Program-made: the position numbers and the translations under genes | From: Oscillospiraceae bacterium | GTDB lineage: Bacteria > Bacillota > Clostridia > Oscillospirales > Oscillospiraceae | Assembly (NCBI GenBank): GCA_017465745.1 | Contig: JAFTVM010000012.1 | Coordinates: 62,001-126,000 of the forward strand | Reading direction: 5' to 3' | DNA length: 64,000 nt | Notes under the pieces: generated by a model | What the model saw: only the letters and a program-made list of their open reading frames with translations | Databases searched by the model: none | What the model was told of the DNA's origin: nothing | In this document: positions 8,767-16,325 of the stretch, one piece after another | How positions within the stretch are numbered: the stretch's first letter is position 1 | Layout of the letters: each line of letters begins with the position of its first letter

Positions 8767-9588
8767 ATGAGTTCTTGTTCTGGTAACTGTTCCAGCTGCG
8801 GCAGCGATTGCGCAGACCGCAAGGCCGAGAGCCTGCTGGCACAGCTGAATCCCCATTCTTCCGTTAAGAAGGTCATCGCCGTTGTCTCCGGCAAGGGCGG
8901 CGTCGGCAAGTCCACCGTGACCTCCATGCTGGCCGTGGCCATGGCCCGTGAAGGCAAGCGGGTCGGCGTTCTGGACGCTGACATCACCGGCCCCTCCGCC
9001 CCCACCGCCTTCGGCGTCAATGAGTGCCAGGGTGCCACCGAAGAGGGCCTGTATCCTGCCCTGACCCGCAGCGGCATCCAGGTCATGTCCATTAACCTTT
9101 TGCTGGATAACCCCGGTGATCCCGTGGTCTGGCGCGGCCCTGTCATCGCTGGCGCTGTCAAGCAGTTCTGGACCGATGTTATCTGGGAAGATGTGGACTA
9201 TATGTTTGTGGACATGCCTCCCGGCACCGGCGACGTGCCCCTGACCGTCTTCCAGAGCCTGCCCATCGATGGTGTGGTCATCGTCACCACCCCCCAGGAT
9301 CTGGTCTCCATGATCGTCTCCAAGGCTGTCAAGATGGCTGAGATGATGCACATTCCCGTGCTGGGCTTCGTGGAGAACTACTCCTACCTGAAGTGCCCTG
9401 ACTGCGGCAGGAAAATCGAGGTCTTCGGCAAATCCCATATTGAGGATATCGCCGCCAAGTTCAATCTGCCCGTCCTGGCCAAGCTGCCCATCGATCCCAG
9501 TGTTGCCCAGGCCTACGACAACGGTCTGATGGAGACTGTCTATACCAACGACGTCGACGGCGTCATCGACACCATCCTGAAGCTGTAA
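8767..9588 (+). CDS. Mrp/NBP35-type (ApbC) iron-sulfur cluster carrier ATPase
   Basis: P-loop ATPase that carries or inserts Fe-S clusters. Its 273 residues start with a cysteine-rich head (CSGNCSSCGSDC) typical of clostridial Mrp proteins. The deviant Walker A GKGGVGKST follows near residue 40, then DADITGPS, then the Walker B region MFVDMPPGTGDV. The conserved CPDCG pair near the C-terminus is the cluster-binding site of the dimer. The ATG at 8767 has AGGAG 11 nt upstream; an in-frame TTG at 8701 lies on the -35 box and is rejected. It is followed at once by a zinc-ribbon gene and an [FeFe] hydrogenase, a context that fits Fe-S delivery. Confidence 0.93.
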   Translation: MSSCSGNCSSCGSDCADRKAESLLAQLNPHSSVKKVIAVVSGKGGVGKSTVTSMLAVAMAREGKRVGVLDADITGPSAPTAFGVNECQGATEEGLYPALTRSGIQVMSINLLLDNPGDPVVWRGPVIAGAVKQFWTDVIWEDVDYMFVDMPPGTGDVPLTVFQSLPIDGVVIVTTPQDLVSMIVSKAVKMAEMMHIPVLGFVENYSYLKCPDCGRKIEVFGKSHIEDIAAKFNLPVLAKLPIDPSVAQAYDNGLMETVYTNDVDGVIDTILKL

Positions 9589-9589
9589 G

Positions 9590-9889
9590 ATGGCAAAGCT
9601 CGACTGCCTGCGCTGCGGTGCAAAGATGGATGGCCCGCAGCGGGAGAAGATCCAGCTGGGGGAACAGGGGTTCCTCGGCGGCGAGTGGGCGCACCTGATG
9701 GCGGGGGCCCTGGTGGTGGATCTGTACCACTGCCCCAAGTGCGGCAAGCTGGAATTCTTTGCCCCGGGTCATGCCCAGGCAGAAGATCCGGATGCTCTGC
9801 CGCAGAAGGAGTGCCCTGGCTGCGGCCTTTCCATCGATTTCGATTATCCGAAATGTCCCTGCTGCGGGCATGATTTCTACCGCAAATAA
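9590..9889 (+). CDS. Zinc-ribbon protein
   Basis: Small cytosolic protein of 99 residues with four paired-cysteine sites: CLRCG at the N-terminus, CPKCG in the middle, CPGCG, then CPCCG near the end. Together they can form two zinc ribbons. The ATG follows the Mrp stop by one base and there is no separate promoter, so it is expressed with the Mrp gene. No catalytic motif is visible. A likely role is binding a partner protein or nucleic acid; this is inference. A terminator follows. Confidence 0.8.
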   Translation: MAKLDCLRCGAKMDGPQREKIQLGEQGFLGGEWAHLMAGALVVDLYHCPKCGKLEFFAPGHAQAEDPDALPQKECPGCGLSIDFDYPKCPCCGHDFYRK

Positions 9890-9900
9890 AAGCATACAGA

Positions 9901-9924
9901 CCGACCCGTTCCGGGTCGGTTTTT
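9901..9924 (+). terminator. Rho-independent terminator
   Basis: CCGACCCG-TTC-CGGGTCGG followed by TTTTTG closes the Mrp/zinc-ribbon unit. Confidence 0.9.
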
Positions 9925-9957
9925 GTATTGCCAAGTTATGGATGTATACAAAATTGG

Positions 9958-9975
9958 TTGACAGAAATGTGTCAA
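9958..9975. promoter_or_regulatory. Perfect inverted repeat at the hydrogenase promoter
   Basis: TTGACA-N6-TGTCAA, a perfect 6+6 dyad. Its left arm can serve as the -35 box, with TAACAT 17 nt downstream (9981-9986) or CATAAT (9984-9989) as a possible -10. This arrangement fits an operator for a dimeric regulator. The regulator is not identifiable from sequence. Confidence 0.5.
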
Positions 9976-10016
9976 TCATTTAACATAATAGATATTTCAT
10001 TTACGAGGAGGCAGTT

Positions 10017-11531
10017 ATGAGAGGTATTTATTCTCTTGTCACCGATATCCGCAAGGGCGTGTTTACGGAAGTGGCCAGGATGGCCTATGCCGGAAACGGT
10101 TATGCCCACGCGGAGGATATTCCCTTTACCATTATTCCCGGCGATATGCCCCGGCACCGGGATTCCGTTTTTCTGGAGCGCGCCATTGTGGGTGAGCGGG
10201 TCCGCCTGGCCATGGGTATGAGCCTGCGCCCCGCCCAGACCCGTATCCTGATGACCGAAGGCATGGACCACGCCGCCATTGCCGAGCAGTATTATGAGCC
10301 CCCGCTGATCAACATCATTCCCTACGCCTGTCACCGATGCCCGCCCAACCAGTACCGGGTCACCGAGCTGTGCCAGAACTGCCTGGCGGCCACCTGCCAG
10401 CGGGTCTGCCCCAAGGACGCTATTTCTGTCGTCAACGGCAGAAGCTACATCGATCAGTCCAAGTGCATTAAGTGCGGCAAGTGTGCCAAGGCCTGTGACT
10501 ACCACGCCATCGTCCATCTGGAGCGGCCCTGTCAGGTGGCCTGCGGCATGGACGCCATCGGCCAGGATGAATACGGCCGTGCCGTCATCGATCAGGATAA
10601 GTGTGTCCACTGCGGCCAGTGCCTGGTGAGCTGCCCCTTCGGCGCCATCGCCGACAAGGCCCAGATCTTCCAGGTGATCTCCTCCATCCTCAAGGGTGAT
10701 AAGGTCATTGCCATCGTGGCCCCCGCTTTTATCGGCCAGTTCTCCAAGCGGTCCACCCCCGAGAAGTTCATCACCGGCATGAAGCTGCTGGGCTTCGATC
10801 GCTGCGTGGAAGTTGCCATCGGCGCTGATATGTGTACCATCGAAGAAGCCCGGGACTTCCAGGAGAAGGTGCCCGCCCAGCAGAACTATATGGCCACCTC
10901 CTGCTGCCCCGCCTGGCATTCCATGATCGAAAAGAATTTCCCCGGGGAAGTGGGAAAGATGTCCATGACCCTGACGCCTATGGTTTTCACGGCCCGGATG
11001 CTGAAGAAGGAGGATCCTGACTGCAAGGTGGTCTTCGTTGGTCCCTGTGCCGCCAAGAAGCTGGAGGCCATCCGTGCCGATATCCGCTCCGATGTGGACT
11101 TCGTCCTGACCTTTGAGGAGCTGCAGGGCATGTTTGAGGCCAAGGGCATCAATCTGGATGAGGTGGAATCGGCCGATCCTCTGAATGTGGGCACCGCCGC
11201 GGGCCGCGGCTTTGCGGTATCCGGCGGTGTAGCCAAGGCTGTCGCCGATCTGATCGCCGAGACCAACCCCGGCGCTGAGGTCAAAACCGCCCGGGCTGAA
11301 GGCCTGCGGGAATGCAAGAAGCTGATGCAGCTGGCCAAGGCCGGCAAGTACAACGGCTACCTGCTGGAGGGCATGGCCTGTCCCGGTGGCTGCGTGGCCG
11401 GCGCCGGCACTATGCTTCCTGTGGAGCAGGCGCAGAAGCTGGTCAGTGGCTACATGAAGGAAGCCCGAACCACCAGCCCCCTCCAAAGTCCCTATCACGA
11501 CCTGGGCAAGGAGCTGGAAGAGGAAGAATAA
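10017..11531 (+). CDS. Monomeric [FeFe] hydrogenase, group B-like
   Basis: Iron hydrogenase, 504 residues, cytosolic. The H-cluster motifs are all present in the group B form: L1 TSCCPAW, L2 GPCAAKKLEA and L3 EGMACPGGC. The proton-transfer Cys of L1 is kept. Before them lie two ferredoxin-type clusters (CIKCGKCAKAC and CVHCGQCLVSC) and an extra set of cysteines around residues 102-135 (CHRC, CQNC, CQRVC). It lacks the NADH-linked subunits of bifurcating enzymes, and no hyd maturase genes are nearby. The ATG has GAGGAGG 8 nt upstream. The physiological role of group B enzymes is little known; H2 evolution or sensing linked to ferredoxin is likely. Confidence 0.9.
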   Translation: MRGIYSLVTDIRKGVFTEVARMAYAGNGYAHAEDIPFTIIPGDMPRHRDSVFLERAIVGERVRLAMGMSLRPAQTRILMTEGMDHAAIAEQYYEPPLINIIPYACHRCPPNQYRVTELCQNCLAATCQRVCPKDAISVVNGRSYIDQSKCIKCGKCAKACDYHAIVHLERPCQVACGMDAIGQDEYGRAVIDQDKCVHCGQCLVSCPFGAIADKAQIFQVISSILKGDKVIAIVAPAFIGQFSKRSTPEKFITGMKLLGFDRCVEVAIGADMCTIEEARDFQEKVPAQQNYMATSCCPAWHSMIEKNFPGEVGKMSMTLTPMVFTARMLKKEDPDCKVVFVGPCAAKKLEAIRADIRSDVDFVLTFEELQGMFEAKGINLDEVESADPLNVGTAAGRGFAVSGGVAKAVADLIAETNPGAEVKTARAEGLRECKKLMQLAKAGKYNGYLLEGMACPGGCVAGAGTMLPVEQAQKLVSGYMKEARTTSPLQSPYHDLGKELEEEE

Positions 11532-11535
11532 GTAT

Positions 11536-11563
11536 AAAAGCCGACCTGAAAAGGTCGGCTTTT
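11536..11563. terminator. Bidirectional rho-independent terminator
   Basis: AAAAGCCGACCT-GAAA-AGGTCGGCTTTT lies between the hydrogenase (+) and the convergent DUF3021 gene (-), with a T run on both strands. Confidence 0.92.
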
Positions 11564-11567
11564 ATTG

Positions 11568-11972
11568 TCAATTATTGCGCAGAGCTTCATTGATCTGCTT
11601 TTCATGGTGCTTCATAATGGCGAAGCATACACCGTAGATAACTGCATAAATTGTCAGGAAACCAGGTAGAATGCTGATGATCAGTTCCAACAGGTCGTTA
11701 CCGTAGCCGATGATGGCGCAGGCGATGACTGTGACGGCGAAGCAGCCAACAAGGTGCAGACCCAGGGCGGCCGGGAAGGCAAGGTCATGTTTGCTGTAAA
11801 ACAGTACACCGGAAAGGATGCCGAAGAGGGCGGAGGCGACCATCCACACGGCAAATTCCTGGATGACGCCGTTGAAACCGCCAATAGAGGCCATGCACAC
11901 CAGTGTGACGGGAAATCCGATGCCCATGCCGGTGAGGGCGGATTGGATTAGGGCGGAAGAATTGATTTTCAT
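11568..11972 (-). CDS. DUF3021 family membrane protein
   Basis: Membrane protein of 134 residues with four hydrophobic helices and a short charged C-terminal tail (MKHHEKQINEALRNN). DUF3021 proteins are typically encoded beside a LytTR regulator, and that is the case here: the start codon is 12 nt after the LytTR stop, and the AAGGAGG site overlaps that stop (TAAGGAGG). By family precedent it may hold the regulator inactive or pass a membrane signal to it. No enzymatic motif is seen. Confidence 0.85.
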   Translation of the reverse strand: MKINSSALIQSALTGMGIGFPVTLVCMASIGGFNGVIQEFAVWMVASALFGILSGVLFYSKHDLAFPAALGLHLVGCFAVTVIACAIIGYGNDLLELIISILPGFLTIYAVIYGVCFAIMKHHEKQINEALRNN

Positions 11973-11984
11973 GGCGAAACCTCC

Positions 11985-12419
11985 TTAAATGCGGTCCCGG
12001 AATTCTCTGAAATATTTCCGGGAAACAGTCAGTACGTCTTTTGTGGCCTTCAGCTTGACGCGGTAGTTTCCGCTGAACTCGGCTTGAATGCTTTTGACTG
12101 CGTTGATGTTGACGATGGTGCTCTTGTTGATCTGAGCAAAGCCCTGGGCGCAAAGCTGGTCTTTCAGCTCAAACAGCTTCTGCCTGGTTTCATAGGTTTC
12201 TTTGGAGGTATGGACAATGACGCCGCTGCCGCCGGTTTCGGCGTAAATGATTTCTCCGGCGTTCAGGATGAACTGTTCTTCATCCCGGTATGCCACGACC
12301 TTGCCGCTGGTTTTGCTGCGCAGCAGCTGGAGAATGGATATGACCTCTTCACTGGTCACGTTGCCCCGGATGATGATCTCCGTCTCCGGCAGCTGCACGG
12401 ATTCCAATGTGATCTTCAA
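11985..12419 (-). CDS. LytTR-domain DNA-binding regulator
   Basis: Stand-alone LytTR regulator of 144 residues with no receiver domain. Roughly the last 95 residues form the LytTR fold: IIYAETGGSGVIVHT, ETRQKLFELKDQL, then FAQINKSTIVNINAVKSI and the closing LTVSRKYFREFRDRI. The TTG at 12419 (protein starting MKITLESVQL) is preferred. AAAGGGG stands 8 nt before it, whereas the upstream ATG at 12437 would fall only a few bases behind the transcription start predicted from the promoter at 12451-12479. It forms an operon with the DUF3021 gene and probably autoregulates, which is usual for such pairs. Confidence 0.88.
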   Translation of the reverse strand: MKITLESVQLPETEIIIRGNVTSEEVISILQLLRSKTSGKVVAYRDEEQFILNAGEIIYAETGGSGVIVHTSKETYETRQKLFELKDQLCAQGFAQINKSTIVNINAVKSIQAEFSGNYRVKLKATKDVLTVSRKYFREFRDRI

Positions 12420-12450
12420 TGGATCAGCCCCTTTCATATCTGGTGGCTTC

Positions 12451-12479
12451 AGTATAGCAGATGGAATTTGGCTTGTCAC
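12451..12479 (-). promoter_or_regulatory. Promoter of the LytTR-DUF3021 operon
   Basis: On the minus strand GTGACA (12474-12479), 17 nt, TATACT (12451-12456). Its position places the transcription start close to the ATG at 12437 and supports the downstream TTG start. Confidence 0.75.
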
Positions 12480-12484
12480 AAGAT

Positions 12485-12511
12485 CCGGGCTGACCCGTCG
12501 GGTCAGCCCGG
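12485..12511 (-). terminator. Strong hairpin behind the GH3 lipoprotein gene
   Basis: A perfect 12-bp stem (CCGGGCTGACCC / GGGTCAGCCCGG, 3-nt loop). It is probably the terminator of the GH3 gene, but the minus-strand tail (ATCTTG) has almost no T run, so termination may need help. It abuts the LytTR -35 box. Confidence 0.6.
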
Positions 12512-12524
12512 TAAGTGGTCAAAA

Positions 12525-13697
12525 TCAGCCCTCAAATGTCAGAAGTCCCAGCTTCTGTTTCCATCGGAGAACACGGTATACAGCTTCGTCGATGCGCTCC
12601 ATGGGGATACGTCCGTCCTGAACAGCAGCCAGGACGGCTTCATACTGGCTCACATATTCCGAGGCACACAGCAGGTCATTGCCCGCCAGAACAGCCAGGA
12701 CAGCGGCTTCTCCGGCACCGTAGGTATCGGTGATGGCCTGCATCACCAGATCGTCCGTCAGGATCACGCCGTCAAAGCCCATTTCGCTGCGCAGGTAGGA
12801 AATCACGGCAGGGGAGAGGGAGGCGGGCAGGGTGTCGTCCAGGGCTTCCACGATGGTGTGGCTGACCAGAATGGCATCACACCCGGCGTCAATACCATAG
12901 CGGAAAGGTACCAGGTCAGCGGCCTCCAGGGCTTCCAGGGAGCGGTTGTCCCGGGCGATGCCCACGTGGGTATCCGCATTGTTTCCGTATCCGGGGAAGT
13001 GCTTCAGGACACTGCCTACCTGGTTTTGGGCCATGGTATCCACCATGCCTGCGATCAGCTGGCCGGTGATTTCCGGGGTCTGCCCCAGGGAGCGGGCGTA
13101 CATGAAGGCGTTTTTATCCGTGGTGATGTCGCAGACAGGGCCTACATTCACATTCAGGCCGAGGGAGGTCAGAAGCCGGCATTTTTCAGCCTCCGTTTCC
13201 ATCAGACCCAGCAGCCCATCCCGGTCATAGATCTTGCGGGGAGAGGGGAATTTGGTATCGCGGAAAGCAGAATAACGGCTGACCCGGGTCACGGTGCCGC
13301 CCTCCTCGTCCACGGCCATCAGCAGCGGGACGGCGGAGGCGACCTGGAGGGCATCGATTTCGGCGTGGATGGTGTCGGGGGTGTGATGCTCAAAATCTGC
13401 GGAGAACAGGATCCATCCGCTCAGGTGGTACTGCTGTACATGATGCTGGGCGTTGGCAGCATCATACCGGGCCAGGAAAAGCTGGCCCACCTTTTCCTCC
13501 ACGGTCATGGTGTTCACCATTTCTTCAATGGGATCCGTGGGAGCTTCCGTAGGAGCTTCGGTGGGAGCGGTGGTTTCAGGGACCGTTGGCTCCGTTATGA
13601 CAGGCTGTGTTTCTGTTGCAATGGGTGTGGTGGGCATATGGTCGCCTGCGCTGCATCCGGCAAGAAGCAATGCAAGCAGAATCAATAATCGTTTCAT
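12525..13697 (-). CDS. Glycoside hydrolase family 3 lipoprotein, NagZ-like
   Basis: Surface lipoprotein of 390 residues and likely beta-N-acetylhexosaminidase acting on peptidoglycan fragments. It has a lipoprotein signal (MKRLLILLALLLAGC), a Thr/Pro/Glu-rich spacer to about residue 50, then the GH3 barrel. The NagZ signature is seen as KHFPGYGNNADTH, with the loop His of the acid/base dyad, and the nucleophile Asp in GVILTDDLVMQAI. The ATG at 13697 has GGAGGTG upstream; the open frame extends further back without a signal. TATAAT lies at 13716-13721. It may instead act on other beta-linked amino sugars. Confidence 0.9.
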   Translation of the reverse strand: MKRLLILLALLLAGCSAGDHMPTTPIATETQPVITEPTVPETTAPTEAPTEAPTDPIEEMVNTMTVEEKVGQLFLARYDAANAQHHVQQYHLSGWILFSADFEHHTPDTIHAEIDALQVASAVPLLMAVDEEGGTVTRVSRYSAFRDTKFPSPRKIYDRDGLLGLMETEAEKCRLLTSLGLNVNVGPVCDITTDKNAFMYARSLGQTPEITGQLIAGMVDTMAQNQVGSVLKHFPGYGNNADTHVGIARDNRSLEALEAADLVPFRYGIDAGCDAILVSHTIVEALDDTLPASLSPAVISYLRSEMGFDGVILTDDLVMQAITDTYGAGEAAVLAVLAGNDLLCASEYVSQYEAVLAAVQDGRIPMERIDEAVYRVLRWKQKLGLLTFEG

Positions 13698-13715
13698 AAG
13701 ATTCACCTCCAACCC

Positions 13716-13721
13716 ATTATA
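13716..13721 (-). promoter_or_regulatory. -10 box of the GH3 lipoprotein gene
   Basis: Consensus TATAAT on the minus strand, 18 nt before the start codon. No convincing -35 lies at the right distance. Confidence 0.5.
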
Positions 13722-13743
13722 GCATAGAGAATGACAAAAAGAA

Positions 13744-13769
13744 ATCCCCTCCGCCGCAGCAGAGGGGAT
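13744..13769 (-). terminator. Rho-independent terminator
   Basis: GAGGGGAT/ATCCCCTC arms with a 10-nt loop, followed on the minus strand by TTCTTTTT. It closes the transcript of the membrane-protein gene at 13778-14602. Confidence 0.85.
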
Positions 13770-13777
13770 GATGTACG

Positions 13778-14602
13778 TTACAATACATTGCCGACCACGA
13801 ACCACAGGCCCACCAGCACAGCCATGGGCAGGATACATACGGCAAAGGTCATATCAGACAGGACAAAAGAGCCCAGATCGTTATTGACCAGGTAGATGCT
13901 GACGGCACACAGGAACAGGGCACACAGGGCAGCCTTGCCCAGTGCCTGACCCAGCCGGGAGGTGGAGAAGAAAGCGCTGACAGCACCCAGCAGCGGGTTC
14001 ACCGCAACAAGTACCAGACCAAGCACCACCTTCAGGAAGCCAAGCAGCACCATGAACACCAGAATGGCCACCAGAATCAGCGGTGCAAACTGATTCAGGC
14101 CGTCGGGCATGAAATGATTCAGGCACTTTATGACGAACCAATAGAACACCAGCGTCAGGAATGTGATGAATACCTGCAGTGCGATCCAGCCAAAGCCGTT
14201 TTTGGCGTCGGGGATCAGATCATCCAGGCCGATAAGAATAAAGGACAGGATGAAGGTGTACAGATAGGCGGCACTGGCATCAAAGGGCTTGTCCAGAGCG
14301 AATTTGAACAGGGTGATCTTCTCTCCATCGTATTCGATGAGAGGCAGGACACGCAGCACCTCTGCGACCAAATCATTCAGGATACCGCCGTGCAGCCACA
14401 TCAGCGTCGTATAGGCGAACAGCAGCGCCATGGCGGAAGCCAGGGCATGATTGTACCGGGATGCCTTCTGGTGAACGATGCGGATCAGCACAGCCGCAAT
14501 AAAGACAACAGCGATGACGAATCCCAGGAAGGAGATCATGCTGTAGGGATCGTAGCCGTCAGGAAAGAGAAGTTCGAAGAATTTTGTGAGAAATTCCTTC
14601 AT
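13778..14602 (-). CDS. Polytopic membrane protein of unknown function
   Basis: Protein of 274 residues with about seven hydrophobic helices and little soluble sequence, except a loop around residues 85-105 (LIEYDGEKITLFKFALDKPF). I recognise no family motif. The ATG has GGAG about 5 nt upstream. It lies immediately downstream of rplL, behind that gene's hairpin, with its own terminator after it. It may be read through from the ribosomal operon. Function unknown. Confidence 0.75.
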   Translation of the reverse strand: MKEFLTKFFELLFPDGYDPYSMISFLGFVIAVVFIAAVLIRIVHQKASRYNHALASAMALLFAYTTLMWLHGGILNDLVAEVLRVLPLIEYDGEKITLFKFALDKPFDASAAYLYTFILSFILIGLDDLIPDAKNGFGWIALQVFITFLTLVFYWFVIKCLNHFMPDGLNQFAPLILVAILVFMVLLGFLKVVLGLVLVAVNPLLGAVSAFFSTSRLGQALGKAALCALFLCAVSIYLVNNDLGSFVLSDMTFAVCILPMAVLVGLWFVVGNVL

Positions 14603-14630
14603 GGGGTCTCCTTATTTATAGAAAGGCACG

Positions 14631-14656
14631 AAGAGCCGCCATTGCTGGCGGCTCTT
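14631..14656 (-). terminator. Hairpin terminator of rplJ-rplL
   Basis: AAGAGCCGCC-ATTGCT-GGCGGCTCTT, a perfect 10-bp stem behind rplL. The T tract on the minus strand is short (the TCTT of the arm), so some read-through into the membrane-protein gene is possible. Confidence 0.65.
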
Positions 14657-14677
14657 GTATGTTGGGGTAAGCTTTAA

Positions 14678-15049
14678 TTACTTGATCTCGGCTTCGGCGC
14701 CAGCGGCCTTCAGCTCTTCGACCAGCTTCTCTGCGTCTTCCTTGGAGATAGCTTCCTTCAGGGTCTTGGGGCAGTTGTCAACCAGCTCCTTAGCGTCCTT
14801 CAGGCCCAGGCCGGTAGCGGCGCGGACAACCTTGATGACGCCCAGCTTGGAAGCGCCGGCAGCCTTCAGGATGACGTCGAACTCGGTCTTCTCCTCGACT
14901 TCCTCAGCAGCAGCAGCGGGAGCAGCAACAGCAGCAGCAGCGGCGGAAACGCCGAAAACTTCTTCCAGGGTGTGAACCAGCTCAGCCAGCTCCAGAACGG
15001 TCAGTTCCTTAACCTGCTCAACCAGAGCAGTGATCTTCTCAGATGCCAT
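14678..15049 (-). CDS. rplL: 50S ribosomal protein L7/L12
   Basis: Stalk protein that recruits translational GTPases; 123 residues, normal length. The N-terminal dimerisation helices ([19 protein letters not shown]) lead to an Ala-rich hinge at residues 37-50. The C-terminal domain holds the conserved [16 protein letters not shown] factor-binding region. TAGGAGG stands before the ATG. It is encoded 64 nt behind rplJ and shares its leader-controlled transcript. rpoB/rpoC, which usually follow, are not present here. Confidence 0.98.
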   Translation of the reverse strand: MASEKITALVEQVKELTVLELAELVHTLEEVFGVSAAAAAVAAPAAAAEEVEEKTEFDVILKAAGASKLGVIKVVRAATGLGLKDAKELVDNCPKTLKEAISKEDAEKLVEELKAAGAEAEIK

Positions 15050-15113
15050 GATAATTTCCTCCTAAATAGTTAAAAGTAGAGTGTTTTTAGTGTTTGTGGA
15101 AAGGGGATTGCGA

Positions 15114-15641
15114 TTAGGCTTCTGCTTCGGCAGCAGCAGCGTTGGGGTCCTTCTGAATCCGGATCTGATCCAGAACGAAGGCCAGGCTGGAAATGGGAGC
15201 CAGGAAGGTACCCAGGACGGATGCGACCAGGGCGTTCTTGCTGGGCAGCTCACCAAAGCCGTTCAGCTGATCGGCGGACAGGACAGAGCCTTCGACGACG
15301 CCGCCCTTGATAGCCAGGGTCTTCAGCTTGTTCTTCTTGGCGAACTCGCAAACGATGCGGGCAGGGGCGATGGGGTCGCCGGTGGTGGAAGCCATAGCGG
15401 TGGTACCGTTCAGAACCTTAGAGAAATCATAGCCAGCATTCTTAGTGGCGAAATTGGTCAGGGTGTTCTTAACGACGGTGTACTCGACGCCTGCTTCGCG
15501 GAACTGCTTACGCAGCTCGGTGTCCTGAGCGACAGTGATACCCTTGTAGTCGACGAAGACGACAGAAGTGGACTCCTGGATCTTGCCGGTCAGAGCTTCG
15601 ACAACTGCCTTCTTGCTCTCAAGAACCTTTGCGTTGGGCAT
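15114..15641 (-). CDS. rplJ: 50S ribosomal protein L10
   Basis: Base of the ribosomal stalk; 175 residues. It begins MPNAKVLESKKAVVEAL, followed by VVFVDYKGITVAQDTELR and YTVVKNTL. The C-terminal part is the L12-binding helix region, ending in an Ala/Glu-rich tail. ATG 15641 has GGAGG 8 nt upstream; the GTG at 15650 is part of the spacer. The upstream leader carries the L10 leader signature, so the protein (with L12) likely represses its own operon. Confidence 0.98.
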   Translation of the reverse strand: MPNAKVLESKKAVVEALTGKIQESTSVVFVDYKGITVAQDTELRKQFREAGVEYTVVKNTLTNFATKNAGYDFSKVLNGTTAMASTTGDPIAPARIVCEFAKKNKLKTLAIKGGVVEGSVLSADQLNGFGELPSKNALVASVLGTFLAPISSLAFVLDQIRIQKDPNAAAAEAEA

Positions 15642-15767
15642 AATTTTCACCTCCGAAAAATAAAAAAGTGTCTTCCTGCCAGAAGACAGAAAGACACGCA
15701 GAAATATCCTATCAGCGCACCTCGGCAGGACTTACGCTCCGATTGAGCACCTGCTGTCTTTGGCAAC
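15642..15767 (-). ncRNA. L10 leader (ribosomal protein autoregulatory element)
   Basis: The minus-strand leader of rplJ contains GCCAAAGACAGCAGGTG and, further down, AAGTCCTGCCGAGGTG. This is the conserved kink-turn region that binds L10-L12 in Firmicutes. It lies between the predicted transcription start (about 15767) and the start codon, and it contains a terminator-like hairpin at 15668-15697. Confidence 0.88.
15668..15697 (-). terminator. Attenuator hairpin in the rplJ leader
   Basis: On the minus strand GTGTCTT pairs with AAGACAC around an inner stem region and is followed by TTTTTTA, 26 nt before the rplJ start. This is the expected premature terminator of L10-controlled attenuation. 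Confidence 0.8.
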
Positions 15768-15773
15768 TCCGAT

Positions 15774-15802
15774 ATCTTAACACACGATATTTCATTTGTC
15801 AA
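15774..15802 (-). promoter_or_regulatory. Promoter of rplJ-rplL
   Basis: Minus strand TTGACA (15797-15802), 17 nt, TAAGAT (15774-15779), upstream of the L10 leader. Confidence 0.88.
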
Positions 15803-15849
15803 GCATTATTTTACAAATTTTTTGTTTTTATTTTATAGTCTATTTTGTT

Positions 15850-15878
15850 GTAGGGCACACATTGCATGTGTGCTCTAC
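15850..15878. repeat. Long palindrome between an exported-protein gene and the rplJ promoter
   Basis: GTAGGGCACACAT and ATGTGTGCTCTAC flank a 3-nt centre: 13 bp with one G-T pair. There is no T run on either strand. It may terminate the gene ending at 15889 or be one copy of an intergenic palindromic repeat. Confidence 0.55.
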
Positions 15879-15888
15879 GGAAAGGGGA

Positions 15889-16302
15889 TCAGGCGTGGTG
15901 TGGATCCAGTTGGGATAGATACGCGACCAGGTCTGCGGCGTCGGCAGGGTAGAAGCAGCTGTCAGAACTGATCTGAGTCTCGCTGACGGCGGTCACATGA
16001 AAAAGCTCAGCCCCGGCAGCATCCAGGAATGTCACAGAATCATGCCAGCCGTTCCAGGTGCCGTACCTGCCAACAGCAGGACCCAAATCGTTGACCAGTA
16101 CGGTGATCTGACGGATGATTTCAGCGTCAGTGACTTGGAAGCTCTCCCCAGTTCGCATGCCATCGGTGACCCGGATGACAGCCACCTGCTCAGCGGGGAT
16201 GTCGGGATTGAAGAAGCCCAGGTATCCGCTGCCGAACATAGCAATACAGACAGGCAGGGAAAGCAGCAGAATCACAGCCAGTGCGATGAGCCATTTCTTC
16301 AT
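15889..16302 (-). CDS. Small exported or membrane-anchored protein
   Basis: Protein of 137 residues, unknown family. An N-terminal hydrophobic segment (MKKWLIALAVILLLSLPV) acts as signal or anchor. The rest is a compact extracellular domain with VAVIRVTDGMRTGESFQVTD and a VTAVSETQISS segment near the end. AGGAGGTAG precedes the ATG at 16302; an earlier in-frame ATG at 16371 has no site and overlaps the previous gene. It is the last of three consecutive small exported-protein genes lying between rplA and rplJ. Confidence 0.7.
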   Translation of the reverse strand: MKKWLIALAVILLLSLPVCIAMFGSGYLGFFNPDIPAEQVAVIRVTDGMRTGESFQVTDAEIIRQITVLVNDLGPAVGRYGTWNGWHDSVTFLDAAGAELFHVTAVSETQISSDSCFYPADAADLVAYLSQLDPHHA

Positions 16303-16325
16303 GGGACTACCTCCTGTGTATGCGT

